DNA from: Roseivirga sp. 4D4
GTDB taxonomy: Bacteria > Bacteroidota > Bacteroidia > Cytophagales > Cyclobacteriaceae
Reading direction: 5' to 3'
Length of the DNA: 64,000 nt
Assembly: GCF_001747095.1 (NCBI RefSeq)
Contig: NZ_MDGP01000001.1
Span: 4,137,001-4,201,000, forward strand
The notes below the pieces were generated by a model. The model had not been told where the DNA came from. It made no database searches and saw only the letters and a list, made by a program, of their open reading frames with translations. Positions 51,989 to 58,565 of this stretch are shown here, one piece after another; within the stretch, counting starts at the first letter, position 1, and every line of letters begins with the position of its first letter. A program made the position numbers and the translations under genes.

Positions 51989-53732
51989 ATCAACACTTCT
52001 AACGGTAGGCCTTACCCTAGTTATAGGCGTTGCACTAGGTGCAATATTCTTTGGCGGCAGTAATGCTCCAGAGCCTTCGGCCGAGAATCACGAACATGAG
52101 CTTGATGAGAATGGAAGCTGGACTTGTTCTATGCACCCGCAAGTCCGGCAATCTGAGCCCGGAACATGTCCATTCTGTGGAATGGATTTGATACCGGTTG
52201 CTGAAGGAGAAGATGACAACCCGACCATATTAAAAATGTCTAATAATGCGGTGCAACTGGCCAATATTGAGACTACCAAAGTCGAATTAACCACAGCAGA
52301 CGATATTTTACGCCTGAGTGGGAAAGTGAAAGTAGATGATCGAAGAGTAAATGTTCAGACCACCCATTTTGGAGGAAGAGTAGAAGCTCTTTATAAAAGC
52401 TTTGAAGGAGATTTGGTCAGAAAAGGCGAGAAGGTCGCTTCTATCTACTCTCCAGAGTTGGTGTCAGCACAAGAGGAACTGATCGAGGCAAAGAAGCTTG
52501 AGGCTACAAACCCTGTGCTATTAGAAGCAGCCAGAAGAAAATTGCACCATTGGAAGTTGACGGCTGAACAGATTCAAGCGATTGAGACCTCGAAAGAGCC
52601 TATTCGGAATTTTGATCTCTTGGCAGATTATGATGGCGTAATCACGAAGAAATTAGTGAATACAGGGAACCACTTGAAAGAGGGAGGTGGACTTATGGAG
52701 ATTACCGATTTGACTAAAGTATGGGCGGTCTTTGAAGTCTATGAAAAGGACTTAGGCAAGATTCAATTAGGCGATCGATTCGATTTTGAAAATAAGGCCA
52801 CGGGTAAGTTTCATCTTGGTACCATTTCCTTTATCTCGCCAGAAGTAAACACAAGAACGAGAATTGTAGAAGTAAGGGCCGACTTGGAAAACAGTTCAGG
52901 TAGCTTGAAGCCAGGGATGTTTATCTCGACAGGAATTTTTGTGAATAAGGATGGAGGTATTTCGGTGCCAAAATCAGCTGTGCTATGGACAGGTAAAAGA
53001 TCTATTGTTTATGTCAAAGTGCCTAACGAACAGAGTTTTTCACTCAGAGAGGTTGTACTGGGCGATGCCGTAGGTGATAGATATTTTATCAATGAAGGCT
53101 TGAGTGCAGGTGAAGAAGTGGTGACAAATGGTGCCTTTACATTGGATGCCGAAGCACAACTGAGAGGTAAAATTAGTATGATGAATACGGCAGTCTCTAA
53201 TCCTGCAAGTCAAGGCAATATAAATGAGTTTGTCGAGATCGAACTGTCTGCAGCGAAAGACTACAGTGAGGATGTGGCTCCAGAATTTCAGCAGCAGCTC
53301 ACAGACTTATCTAAGGAATACATTGCCTTGAAAGATTTGATGGTAGAAGGCAATGGAGCTAAGATTAGAAAAGCAGGAGTTAGGGTTAAGAATGCCTTGG
53401 ACAATGTCGATATGACTTTAGCAAAAGGAGAGGCACATATGCATTGGATGGATTTATTAAATCCTATGGAAGAAAGTTTGGCTCTGATAACCAACACGGG
53501 AGATCGCGATCAGCAAAGATTGAATTTCATCAATCTATCGAAGGCTTTAATCAATGCCATCGAGTCATTTGGGACCTCATTTGAGAATCCATTATATATC
53601 CAGTTTTGCCCAATGGCTAACAATGATAAAGGAGCGACTTGGGTTAGCCTTGAAGAAAACATTGTCAATCCGTATTTCGGAGATGTGATGCTCACTTGTG
53701 GAAATGTCGAATCCATCATCAGTAATCAATAG
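51975..53732 (+). CDS. cusB: CusB-type efflux adaptor with heavy-metal-binding and DUF3347 domains
   Basis: 585 residues, the periplasmic link between CusA and the outer channel. An N-terminal anchor helix (LLTVGLTLVIGVALGAIFF) precedes the heavy-metal-binding domain (49-75: WTCSMHP, CPFCGMDLIPV). HlyD/CusB-type barrel-sandwich, lipoyl and beta-barrel parts follow (~90-415). The last ~150 residues form a DUF3347 domain with HMHW, QFCPMANNDKGATW and NPYFGDVMLTCG. The Met/Cys/His set fits soft-metal (copper) binding. A separate DUF3347 lipoprotein follows, so this module is present twice in the operon. Confidence 0.92.
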   Translation: MKLNRSTLLTVGLTLVIGVALGAIFFGGSNAPEPSAENHEHELDENGSWTCSMHPQVRQSEPGTCPFCGMDLIPVAEGEDDNPTILKMSNNAVQLANIETTKVELTTADDILRLSGKVKVDDRRVNVQTTHFGGRVEALYKSFEGDLVRKGEKVASIYSPELVSAQEELIEAKKLEATNPVLLEAARRKLHHWKLTAEQIQAIETSKEPIRNFDLLADYDGVITKKLVNTGNHLKEGGGLMEITDLTKVWAVFEVYEKDLGKIQLGDRFDFENKATGKFHLGTISFISPEVNTRTRIVEVRADLENSSGSLKPGMFISTGIFVNKDGGISVPKSAVLWTGKRSIVYVKVPNEQSFSLREVVLGDAVGDRYFINEGLSAGEEVVTNGAFTLDAEAQLRGKISMMNTAVSNPASQGNINEFVEIELSAAKDYSEDVAPEFQQQLTDLSKEYIALKDLMVEGNGAKIRKAGVRVKNALDNVDMTLAKGEAHMHWMDLLNPMEESLALITNTGDRDQQRLNFINLSKALINAIESFGTSFENPLYIQFCPMANNDKGATWVSLEENIVNPYFGDVMLTCGNVESIISNQ

Positions 53733-53749
53733 GAGTAAAAGGAAAAGAA

Positions 53750-54232
53750 ATGACTAATTCAATTAGAAAAATGAGAATCAAATACTTATTAGCTGTCACA
53801 GTTTTTACTCTGTTGGTAACAGCTTGTGGAAGCAAAAGCGAAAAGGAACAAGTCAGTGATCAGAAAAATCTGGTCGATAGCTATCTGGCCGTAAAAGACG
53901 CACTAGTTGCGACTAACGCTTCAAAAGCCAAGGCCGCTGCAACTAAATTTTTGGAAGTAAATACGAATGACCAGCTCACTCCGGACCTTCAAATGATTGC
54001 TAGCAATGATGACGTTGCAGCACAGCGGAAGGCTTTTGAAGGGCTATCCATGAAAATGTATGATATGCTGAGAAGAAGAGGAAGTGACACCGTTTTATAC
54101 AAACAGTACTGCCCAATGGCTTTCAATAATAAGGGTGCATTCTGGCTGGCGGCTGAGATGGAAGTGAATAATCCGTATTTTGGAGATGTGATGCTGCACT
54201 GCGGAAGTGTACAAGAAAAGATAGGAGGCTAA
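53750..54232 (+). CDS. DUF3347 lipoprotein, probable periplasmic copper-binding protein
   Basis: 160 residues; a second ATG seven codons later is possible. The lipobox TLLVTACGS fixes it as a lipoprotein. The mature part is one DUF3347 domain with QYCPMAFNNKGAFW and NPYFGDVMLHCG, nearly the same as the C-terminal domain of the adaptor. The conserved Cys, Met and His of these motifs are plausible copper ligands. AGGAGTAAAAGG lies just upstream as a ribosome-binding region, and the gene starts 18 bp after cusB. It probably loads or buffers metal for the pump. Confidence 0.8.
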   Translation: MTNSIRKMRIKYLLAVTVFTLLVTACGSKSEKEQVSDQKNLVDSYLAVKDALVATNASKAKAAATKFLEVNTNDQLTPDLQMIASNDDVAAQRKAFEGLSMKMYDMLRRRGSDTVLYKQYCPMAFNNKGAFWLAAEMEVNNPYFGDVMLHCGSVQEKIGG

Positions 54233-54317
54233 TGTGACTGGTTTGTCTTTTAGCTGATTAAGTCCAGATTGTCCCGATAGGGCTCTTTAGACGTCAATTG
54301 GATAAGAATTTAGACTT

Positions 54318-54806
54318 ATGAAAATAAATCAATTGTTGTTTGCACTTGTTTTTAGTGTAGCCTTCTTCAGTACAAGGGGTCAAACCAATAGTTCATTTTT
54401 TGATCAGGTAGAAGGAGATTGGGTCGGAAGTGGTAACCTGTTTGGCACTCCAGCTACTTTCACTATGACCTGGGAAAAGGTACTATCGGACCAATTTATC
54501 CATTTACAATTCAGTAACTCATTTAAAGACCAGAGTGGCACCACTCGAACTATGGAATCTAAGGCTTTTTATAAGCTGGGCGCTGATAAAAACAGTGGCC
54601 ATTGGTTTGACTCTAGAGGAGTCATGTTTGGCTTGGAGTATAATCTAAAAGAAAATGAGCTCACGGTGTTCTGGGGTGACCCAGAAAAAGAAGAGGGTAA
54701 GACAGAATACCGTTTAATTGAAGGCGATCGAATTGAAGTGAAAGACTATGTCAAAAGGAATGGCACTTTTAGCCAATTCGGAGAGGCGGTTTACACCAAA
54801 AAATGA
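54318..54806 (+). CDS. Secreted lipocalin-like protein of unknown function
   Basis: 162 residues with a signal peptide (FFSTRGQ). The mature part opens with EGDWVGSGNLFGTPATFTMTWEKV and continues as alternating strands (FIHLQFSNSF, SKAFYKLGADKN, GLEYNLKENELTVFWGD). This is a pattern of small lipocalin-like or DUF1579-type barrels that bind hydrophobic ligands. No cysteines or metal sites stand out. It is 85 bp after the DUF3347 gene and ends before a terminator, so it may be the last gene of the efflux transcript. Function unknown. Confidence 0.55.
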   Translation: MKINQLLFALVFSVAFFSTRGQTNSSFFDQVEGDWVGSGNLFGTPATFTMTWEKVLSDQFIHLQFSNSFKDQSGTTRTMESKAFYKLGADKNSGHWFDSRGVMFGLEYNLKENELTVFWGDPEKEEGKTEYRLIEGDRIEVKDYVKRNGTFSQFGEAVYTKK

Positions 54807-54877
54807 TGCCAATCAAATAGAAATACTTAGATTTAAAAATCTCGTCAGTTTACTGATGAGTCGTGTGTGTTTGTGTG

Positions 54878-54912
54878 ACCACCTGGGGTAACCTGGGTGG
54901 TTTCCATTTTTT
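54878..54912 (+). terminator. Rho-independent terminator ending the efflux operon
   Basis: ACCACCTGGGGTAACCTGGG is followed by TGGT, so ACCACC pairs with GGGTGGT, and then TTTCCATTTTTT. A second hairpin CTCGTCAG-TTTA-CTGATGAG (54841-54860) precedes it. Confidence 0.75.
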
Positions 54913-54948
54913 ATGAGCAATTTGGAATGATTCCACCACTTGATGCCC

Positions 54949-54976
54949 TGTTGCAAGTATTTTGAAGTTATCTTTG
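54949..54976 (+). promoter_or_regulatory. DUF6660-TonB promoter with TGTTGCAA motif
   Basis: TATCTTTG (54969-54976) is a perfect TAnnTTTG box only 4 bp before the ATG at 54981, implying a leaderless message. TGTTGCAAGTA (54949-54959) overlaps where the -33 element would lie and matches 10 of 11 bases of TGTTGCAAATA at 45603 in the other half of the metal locus. A repressor bound here would block the promoter. Confidence 0.5.
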
Positions 54977-54980
54977 CTTT

Positions 54981-55289
54981 ATGCAACGCTTGGGTGCTAT
55001 CCTTTCGATTTTTATACTATTGCTAAGTATGGCACCATGTGCCGATGCTTGGGAAAGTTCTGCATGTGATTCTGAAGAAGTCTGTGAATCTTCAAACGAA
55101 CATGATGCTTCCGATGAGGCTGATGATTGCTTGCCTTTTTGCTCGTGTTTGTGCTGCACAGCCATCACAATTGCCCCCCTTCAATCCTTCAATTTTCAAG
55201 AAGCTGTAATTACGCTTGATGAACCAAAACTGGAAGACAACACCTACACTCCCCCTGCTTTTGATATTTGGCAGCCGCCCAAGATCTAG
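54981..55289 (+). CDS. DUF6660 family cysteine-rich secreted protein
   Basis: 102 residues. A signal peptide ends in CADA-type sequence (MAPCADAWES). Acidic stretches with Cys (CDSEEVCESSNEHD) lead to the family core CLPFCSCLCC at ~49-58. The tail is Pro-rich (YTPPAFDIWQPPKI). Members lie upstream of TonB receptors and close to HYC_CC_PP genes in Bacteroidota, suggesting a metal-binding accessory of the receptor. It is 46 bp before the TonB gene and shares its promoter. Confidence 0.75.
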   Translation: MQRLGAILSIFILLLSMAPCADAWESSACDSEEVCESSNEHDASDEADDCLPFCSCLCCTAITIAPLQSFNFQEAVITLDEPKLEDNTYTPPAFDIWQPPKI

Positions 55290-55335
55290 TTCTGAGTCCT
55301 CTAGAATTAGTATCCATTTTTAAAACAAAGCTTTG

Positions 55336-57516
55336 ATGCATGTCAGAATATTAGTCTCAACACTTTTGTGCTTGAGCATGGCCCATGGCGTATTGGGTCA
55401 ACAAGTGCTAAAATTCAAAATATTAGATAAAGAGACCAATCAACCTTTGGTTGGGGCAACGGCCAGTATAAGCCCGACAATAGGAGGTATTGCCGATACC
55501 AACGGATTGGTCACGCTGAATTTGTCAAATGACTTGACAGAAGTAAAGGTGACCTTCTCCTTTGTCGGTTATGCGGCAGAATCGAGAACTGTGAAGCTGC
55601 CATCTACAACTTCAGAACCTATTCTGATCTTTTTGGAGATGGAAGAGGAAGAGATGGAAGAAGTGATCGTAACCACCACTAGAAACTCGAGAAGTATAGA
55701 AGATATTCCTACTAGAATTGAATTTCTGGGTACGGAAGAATTGGAAGAAAAGGCGGTTATGCGTTCTGATAACATTGCTATGTTACTGCGCGAAAGCACC
55801 GGTATTCAAATGCAGGTGACTTCACCCAGTTCGGCCAATCAGAGTATTCGTATTCAAGGCCTTGACGGCAGGTATACCCAGCTGCTGAAGGATGGCTTTC
55901 CTTTGTTCGGTGGCTTTTCTGGTGGCTTGAGCATCATGCAGATCCCACCATTGGATTTAAAGCAGGTAGAAGTAATCAAGGGTAGTAACTCAACGCTTTA
56001 TGGCGGAGGTGCGATTGCAGGTTTGGTGAACCTCGTGAGTATTCAACCTGAAGAAAAACCACACTTTAAGGTTATGATTGACCAGACATCGGCCGGAGGA
56101 ACAACTTTGAATACCTTCAGTGCCCGTAGGAATGAGAAGTTTGGTTATAGCTTTTTTGCCTCCGGCAATAGACAGAATGCTTACGATCCTAACTCGGATA
56201 ACTTTTCAGAAATCCCCAATGTAAGGAGTCTCACCTTGAACCCGACATTCTTTTATTACCCTAATACTAATAGTATGCTGAGGCTCTCGCTTAATGGGAC
56301 TTTTGAGGATCGTTTAGGCGGAAATCTAAATGCCATTGATGCGGAAAGACCCAGTAATACGCAATACTTGCAAGAGAATACGACCAGACGATTGTCTTAT
56401 CAAGCGACATACAGCAGTAAATGGGGTGATAATAAGGAGTTAGTCATCAAAAACAGTCTACTGCATTTCGACAGGAGTATCAATCAATTTAATTATGCTT
56501 TTGATGGAGAGCAGTGGTCTACTTTTAGTGAGGCTACCTATTCCTTTGGCGATGAAATGAGTAGTTGGGTACTAGGTCTGAATGTCTACTCAGATGAATT
56601 CAAGGAAGGAGAGTTGGTCAGCTCAGATAGGAGCTATAGCCAGGTGACTGGAGGCTTATTCGCTCAGCAGGTATCTAAATTGTCCGATCGCTTTTCTATA
56701 GAATCAGGTTTTCGAGTGGATAGAAATAATGATTACGGTTGGTTTGTTCTCCCAAGGCTGTCACTTTTCTATCAGCCGAATACCAGCTTGACCTATAGGC
56801 TAAGTGGAGGTTTGGGTTATAAAACACCTACTATTTTCACAGAGGATACGGAGAGATTTTCCTTTAGAGGCTTAAACAGTTTCAACCTGGAAGATTTGGA
56901 TGCTGAACGATCCTGCGGAGGAAACTTTGATATCAATTACCGAACTTCTTTTGGGAATGACTGGACTTTCAGTTTAAACCAACTCTTCTTTTATACTCGA
57001 TTGAACGATCCGCTAGTACTGGCTGAAAATCCTGCAGACAATTTCTTCTTTGAAAATGCGAGTGGGCCTGTGAGTTCTAGAGGAATTGAGTCTAACATGA
57101 AGTTGACCTACAAGGATTTTAAGTTTTTTCTCAACTACGCTTTGATTGACACGCGCCTTGAATATGAAAACCTGAATGATCAAAAGCCGCTGACTGCTAA
57201 ACATAATATTGGAGCTGTTTTGGTCTATGAGGAAGAGGGAAAGTGGAGGCTCGGCCTGGAGACATATTATACCAGTCGGCAGCTGCGAAATGATCTTACT
57301 GAAACGGATGATTTTTGGATCGTGGGGTTCATGGCGCTCCGAAAATTTAGAAAGGTGAGTGTCTATTTAAACTTTGAAAATTTCACAGATACACGGCAGT
57401 CAAGATTTGAGAATATCAACCTTGGATCCAGTATGACTCCAGAGACGTTGGATGTTTGGGCTCCCTTGGAAGGGTTTGTTGTTAATGGGGGTTTGATTCT
57501 GGAACTAGATCACTAA
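55336..57516 (+). CDS. TonB-dependent receptor with N-terminal carboxypeptidase-regulatory-like domain
   Basis: 726 residues from the ATG at 55336 (a TTG one codon earlier is possible). After a signal peptide (GVLGQ) comes an Ig-like carboxypeptidase-regulatory domain (~25-105: LVGATASISPTIGGIADTNG). The plug follows (EEVIVTTTRNSRSIEDIPTRIEF, SIRIQGLDGRYTQLLKDG, IEVIKG-like VEVIKGSNSTLYGGGAIAG), then the beta-barrel to the C-terminus. It transports a metal complex or other chelate across the outer membrane. No iron-siderophore motif was identifiable. Co-transcription with DUF6660 and location next to the CusABC operon suggest a copper or zinc link. Confidence 0.9.
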   Translation: MHVRILVSTLLCLSMAHGVLGQQVLKFKILDKETNQPLVGATASISPTIGGIADTNGLVTLNLSNDLTEVKVTFSFVGYAAESRTVKLPSTTSEPILIFLEMEEEEMEEVIVTTTRNSRSIEDIPTRIEFLGTEELEEKAVMRSDNIAMLLRESTGIQMQVTSPSSANQSIRIQGLDGRYTQLLKDGFPLFGGFSGGLSIMQIPPLDLKQVEVIKGSNSTLYGGGAIAGLVNLVSIQPEEKPHFKVMIDQTSAGGTTLNTFSARRNEKFGYSFFASGNRQNAYDPNSDNFSEIPNVRSLTLNPTFFYYPNTNSMLRLSLNGTFEDRLGGNLNAIDAERPSNTQYLQENTTRRLSYQATYSSKWGDNKELVIKNSLLHFDRSINQFNYAFDGEQWSTFSEATYSFGDEMSSWVLGLNVYSDEFKEGELVSSDRSYSQVTGGLFAQQVSKLSDRFSIESGFRVDRNNDYGWFVLPRLSLFYQPNTSLTYRLSGGLGYKTPTIFTEDTERFSFRGLNSFNLEDLDAERSCGGNFDINYRTSFGNDWTFSLNQLFFYTRLNDPLVLAENPADNFFFENASGPVSSRGIESNMKLTYKDFKFFLNYALIDTRLEYENLNDQKPLTAKHNIGAVLVYEEEGKWRLGLETYYTSRQLRNDLTETDDFWIVGFMALRKFRKVSVYLNFENFTDTRQSRFENINLGSSMTPETLDVWAPLEGFVVNGGLILELDH

Positions 57517-57545
57517 GCATTTAAACGAAGGACCATCTTTCATCA
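57513..57545 (-). pseudogene. Remnant of the 3' end of a GNAT gene
   Basis: Read on the minus strand this encodes KMVLRLNA and a stop, close to the KMVLHLNT end of the GNAT gene 74 bp away; 19 of 22 bases match (57519-57540 against 57593-57614). The frame is closed by a stop immediately upstream, so only a fragment of a second copy is left. It overlaps the TonB receptor stop codon. Confidence 0.5.
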
Positions 57546-57573
57546 CTCAGAGTCTCTCACAGAGGACTCTGAG
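57546..57573. repeat. Hairpin repeat CTCAGAGTC...GACTCTGAG (left copy)
   Basis: CTCAGAGTC and GACTCTGAG are perfect inverted complements around TCTCTCACAGAG-type internal sequence. A related copy is at 58108-58129, on the other side of the GNAT gene. Without a T-run it is not a typical terminator. Confidence 0.6.
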
Positions 57574-57586
57574 ATCAACCAGATTA

Positions 57587-58051
57587 TTAGGTATTTAAAT
57601 GAAGAACCATCTTAATATCGCATTGGGATGTTCCTTCATTACAAGATTTGTCTTCTACAAACCCAAGCTTCTTATAGAGTTGAATGGCAGTTTTCAGCTT
57701 GCTGCTCGATTCGAGATACAGATGCTCAATACCGAGAGATTCTGCCTGTTCGATTGTTCTTAGTGTCAATTTTTGTCCTAGGCCGTGCCCTCTGTGCGAT
57801 TTGTAGATACCCAATTTGCAGAGCTCCCATTGGTTTTCGGATTGCTTGACCAGGGCACAAGTGCCGACTGCTTGATTGTCATTATCGACTGCCATGAATA
57901 TGTGACCGCCCTGGTCGATGATGTGTTGTTTCGGGTCCCCTAGAATCGATATATCGGGTTCTTCAAGGCGCAAGAACTCGTTGATCCATTCTTCACTGAT
58001 TTTTCGGAAGTCTTCAGCATGATGCGACTGGAATTGGATCACCTTAAACAT
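57587..58051 (-). CDS. GNAT-family N-acetyltransferase
   Basis: 154 residues. The acetyl-CoA loop is seen in GIYKSHRGHGLGQKL (R/Q-x-x-G-x-G/A), followed by a helix and the LYLESSSKLKTAIQLYKKLGF end of the fold. The substrate is not known; the group resembles small-molecule acetylases. The gene is flanked by hairpin repeats at 57546 and 58108 and by a remnant of its own 3' end after the TonB gene. It therefore looks like a unit moved or duplicated locally. Confidence 0.85.
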   Translation of the reverse strand: MFKVIQFQSHHAEDFRKISEEWINEFLRLEEPDISILGDPKQHIIDQGGHIFMAVDNDNQAVGTCALVKQSENQWELCKLGIYKSHRGHGLGQKLTLRTIEQAESLGIEHLYLESSSKLKTAIQLYKKLGFVEDKSCNEGTSQCDIKMVLHLNT

Positions 58052-58107
58052 GATTAAAGATGGCGGAATTTTACCCTCCAGTCAACCTATAAGTTCTACA
58101 CTCAATT

Positions 58108-58129
58108 AGAGTCTCTCGTAGAGGACTCT
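58108..58129. repeat. Hairpin repeat AGAGTC...GACTCT (right copy)
   Basis: AGAGTCTCTCGTAGAGGACTCT shares its arms and central TCTCT/AGAGG with the element at 57546-57573. AATT/GATT extends the pairing at both sides. Confidence 0.6.
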
Positions 58130-58177
58130 GATTAAGAAGATGTGGTAGAAACAGAAGATTAATCCAATCTATAAGTT

Positions 58178-58234
58178 CTACAAATGTTGTAATAATGATT
58201 TTAATTCTTTTCATTTGTTCTACAATAGTTGTAG
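58178..58234 (+). promoter_or_regulatory. Two CTACAA-N3-TTGTA(G) palindromes flanking the PadR promoter
   Basis: CTACAAATGTTGTA (58178-58191) and CTACAATAGTTGTAG (58220-58234) share CTACAA-N3-TTGTA and have centres 42 bp apart, four helical turns. Between them a TTCATTTG box (58210-58217, one mismatch to TAnnTTTG) lies 20 bp after a TTG element (58187-58189). The second palindrome covers the expected start of transcription and ends 4 bp before the PadR ATG. This is a textbook autoregulatory arrangement. Confidence 0.6.
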
Positions 58235-58238
58235 AAAT

Positions 58239-58565
58239 ATGAATCAAAATCTAGGAAACCTTGAAGAGACCATTCTTCTAATTGTGGCTGTAATGCCCGA
58301 TGAGGCCTATGGTTATACCGTTTCGGAGTCTTATAGACAGTATATGAACAATCGCATTTCAATTTCAGCAGTGCATACGGTTTTGAAACGATTAGAAAAG
58401 AAAGGGCTCATTGAATCGAAGATGGGCGGAGCGACTGCTGAACGAGGTGGTAGAAGGAAGAGAATTTTTGAAGTAACCAAAGTCGGTCTTTCTACGCTGG
58501 AGCAAATTCAGTCAAACCGAATGAAGCTATGGGATATGATGCCAAAGCTTAATTTTTCTGCTTAG
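58239..58565 (+). CDS. PadR-family transcriptional regulator of the second permease module
   Basis: 108 residues from the ATG at 58239; upstream in-frame starts lie in the operator. The winged-helix PadR domain shows LGNLEETILLIVAVMP, YGYTVSESYRQYM, SAVHTVLKRLEKKGLIES and GGATAERGGRRKRIFEVT, closely like the PadR at 37545. It is followed with a 1-bp overlap (TAGTG) by a giant FtsX permease. Two palindromes upstream are its likely binding sites, giving autorepression. The inducing signal is unknown. Confidence 0.9.
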   Translation: MNQNLGNLEETILLIVAVMPDEAYGYTVSESYRQYMNNRISISAVHTVLKRLEKKGLIESKMGGATAERGGRRKRIFEVTKVGLSTLEQIQSNRMKLWDMMPKLNFSA

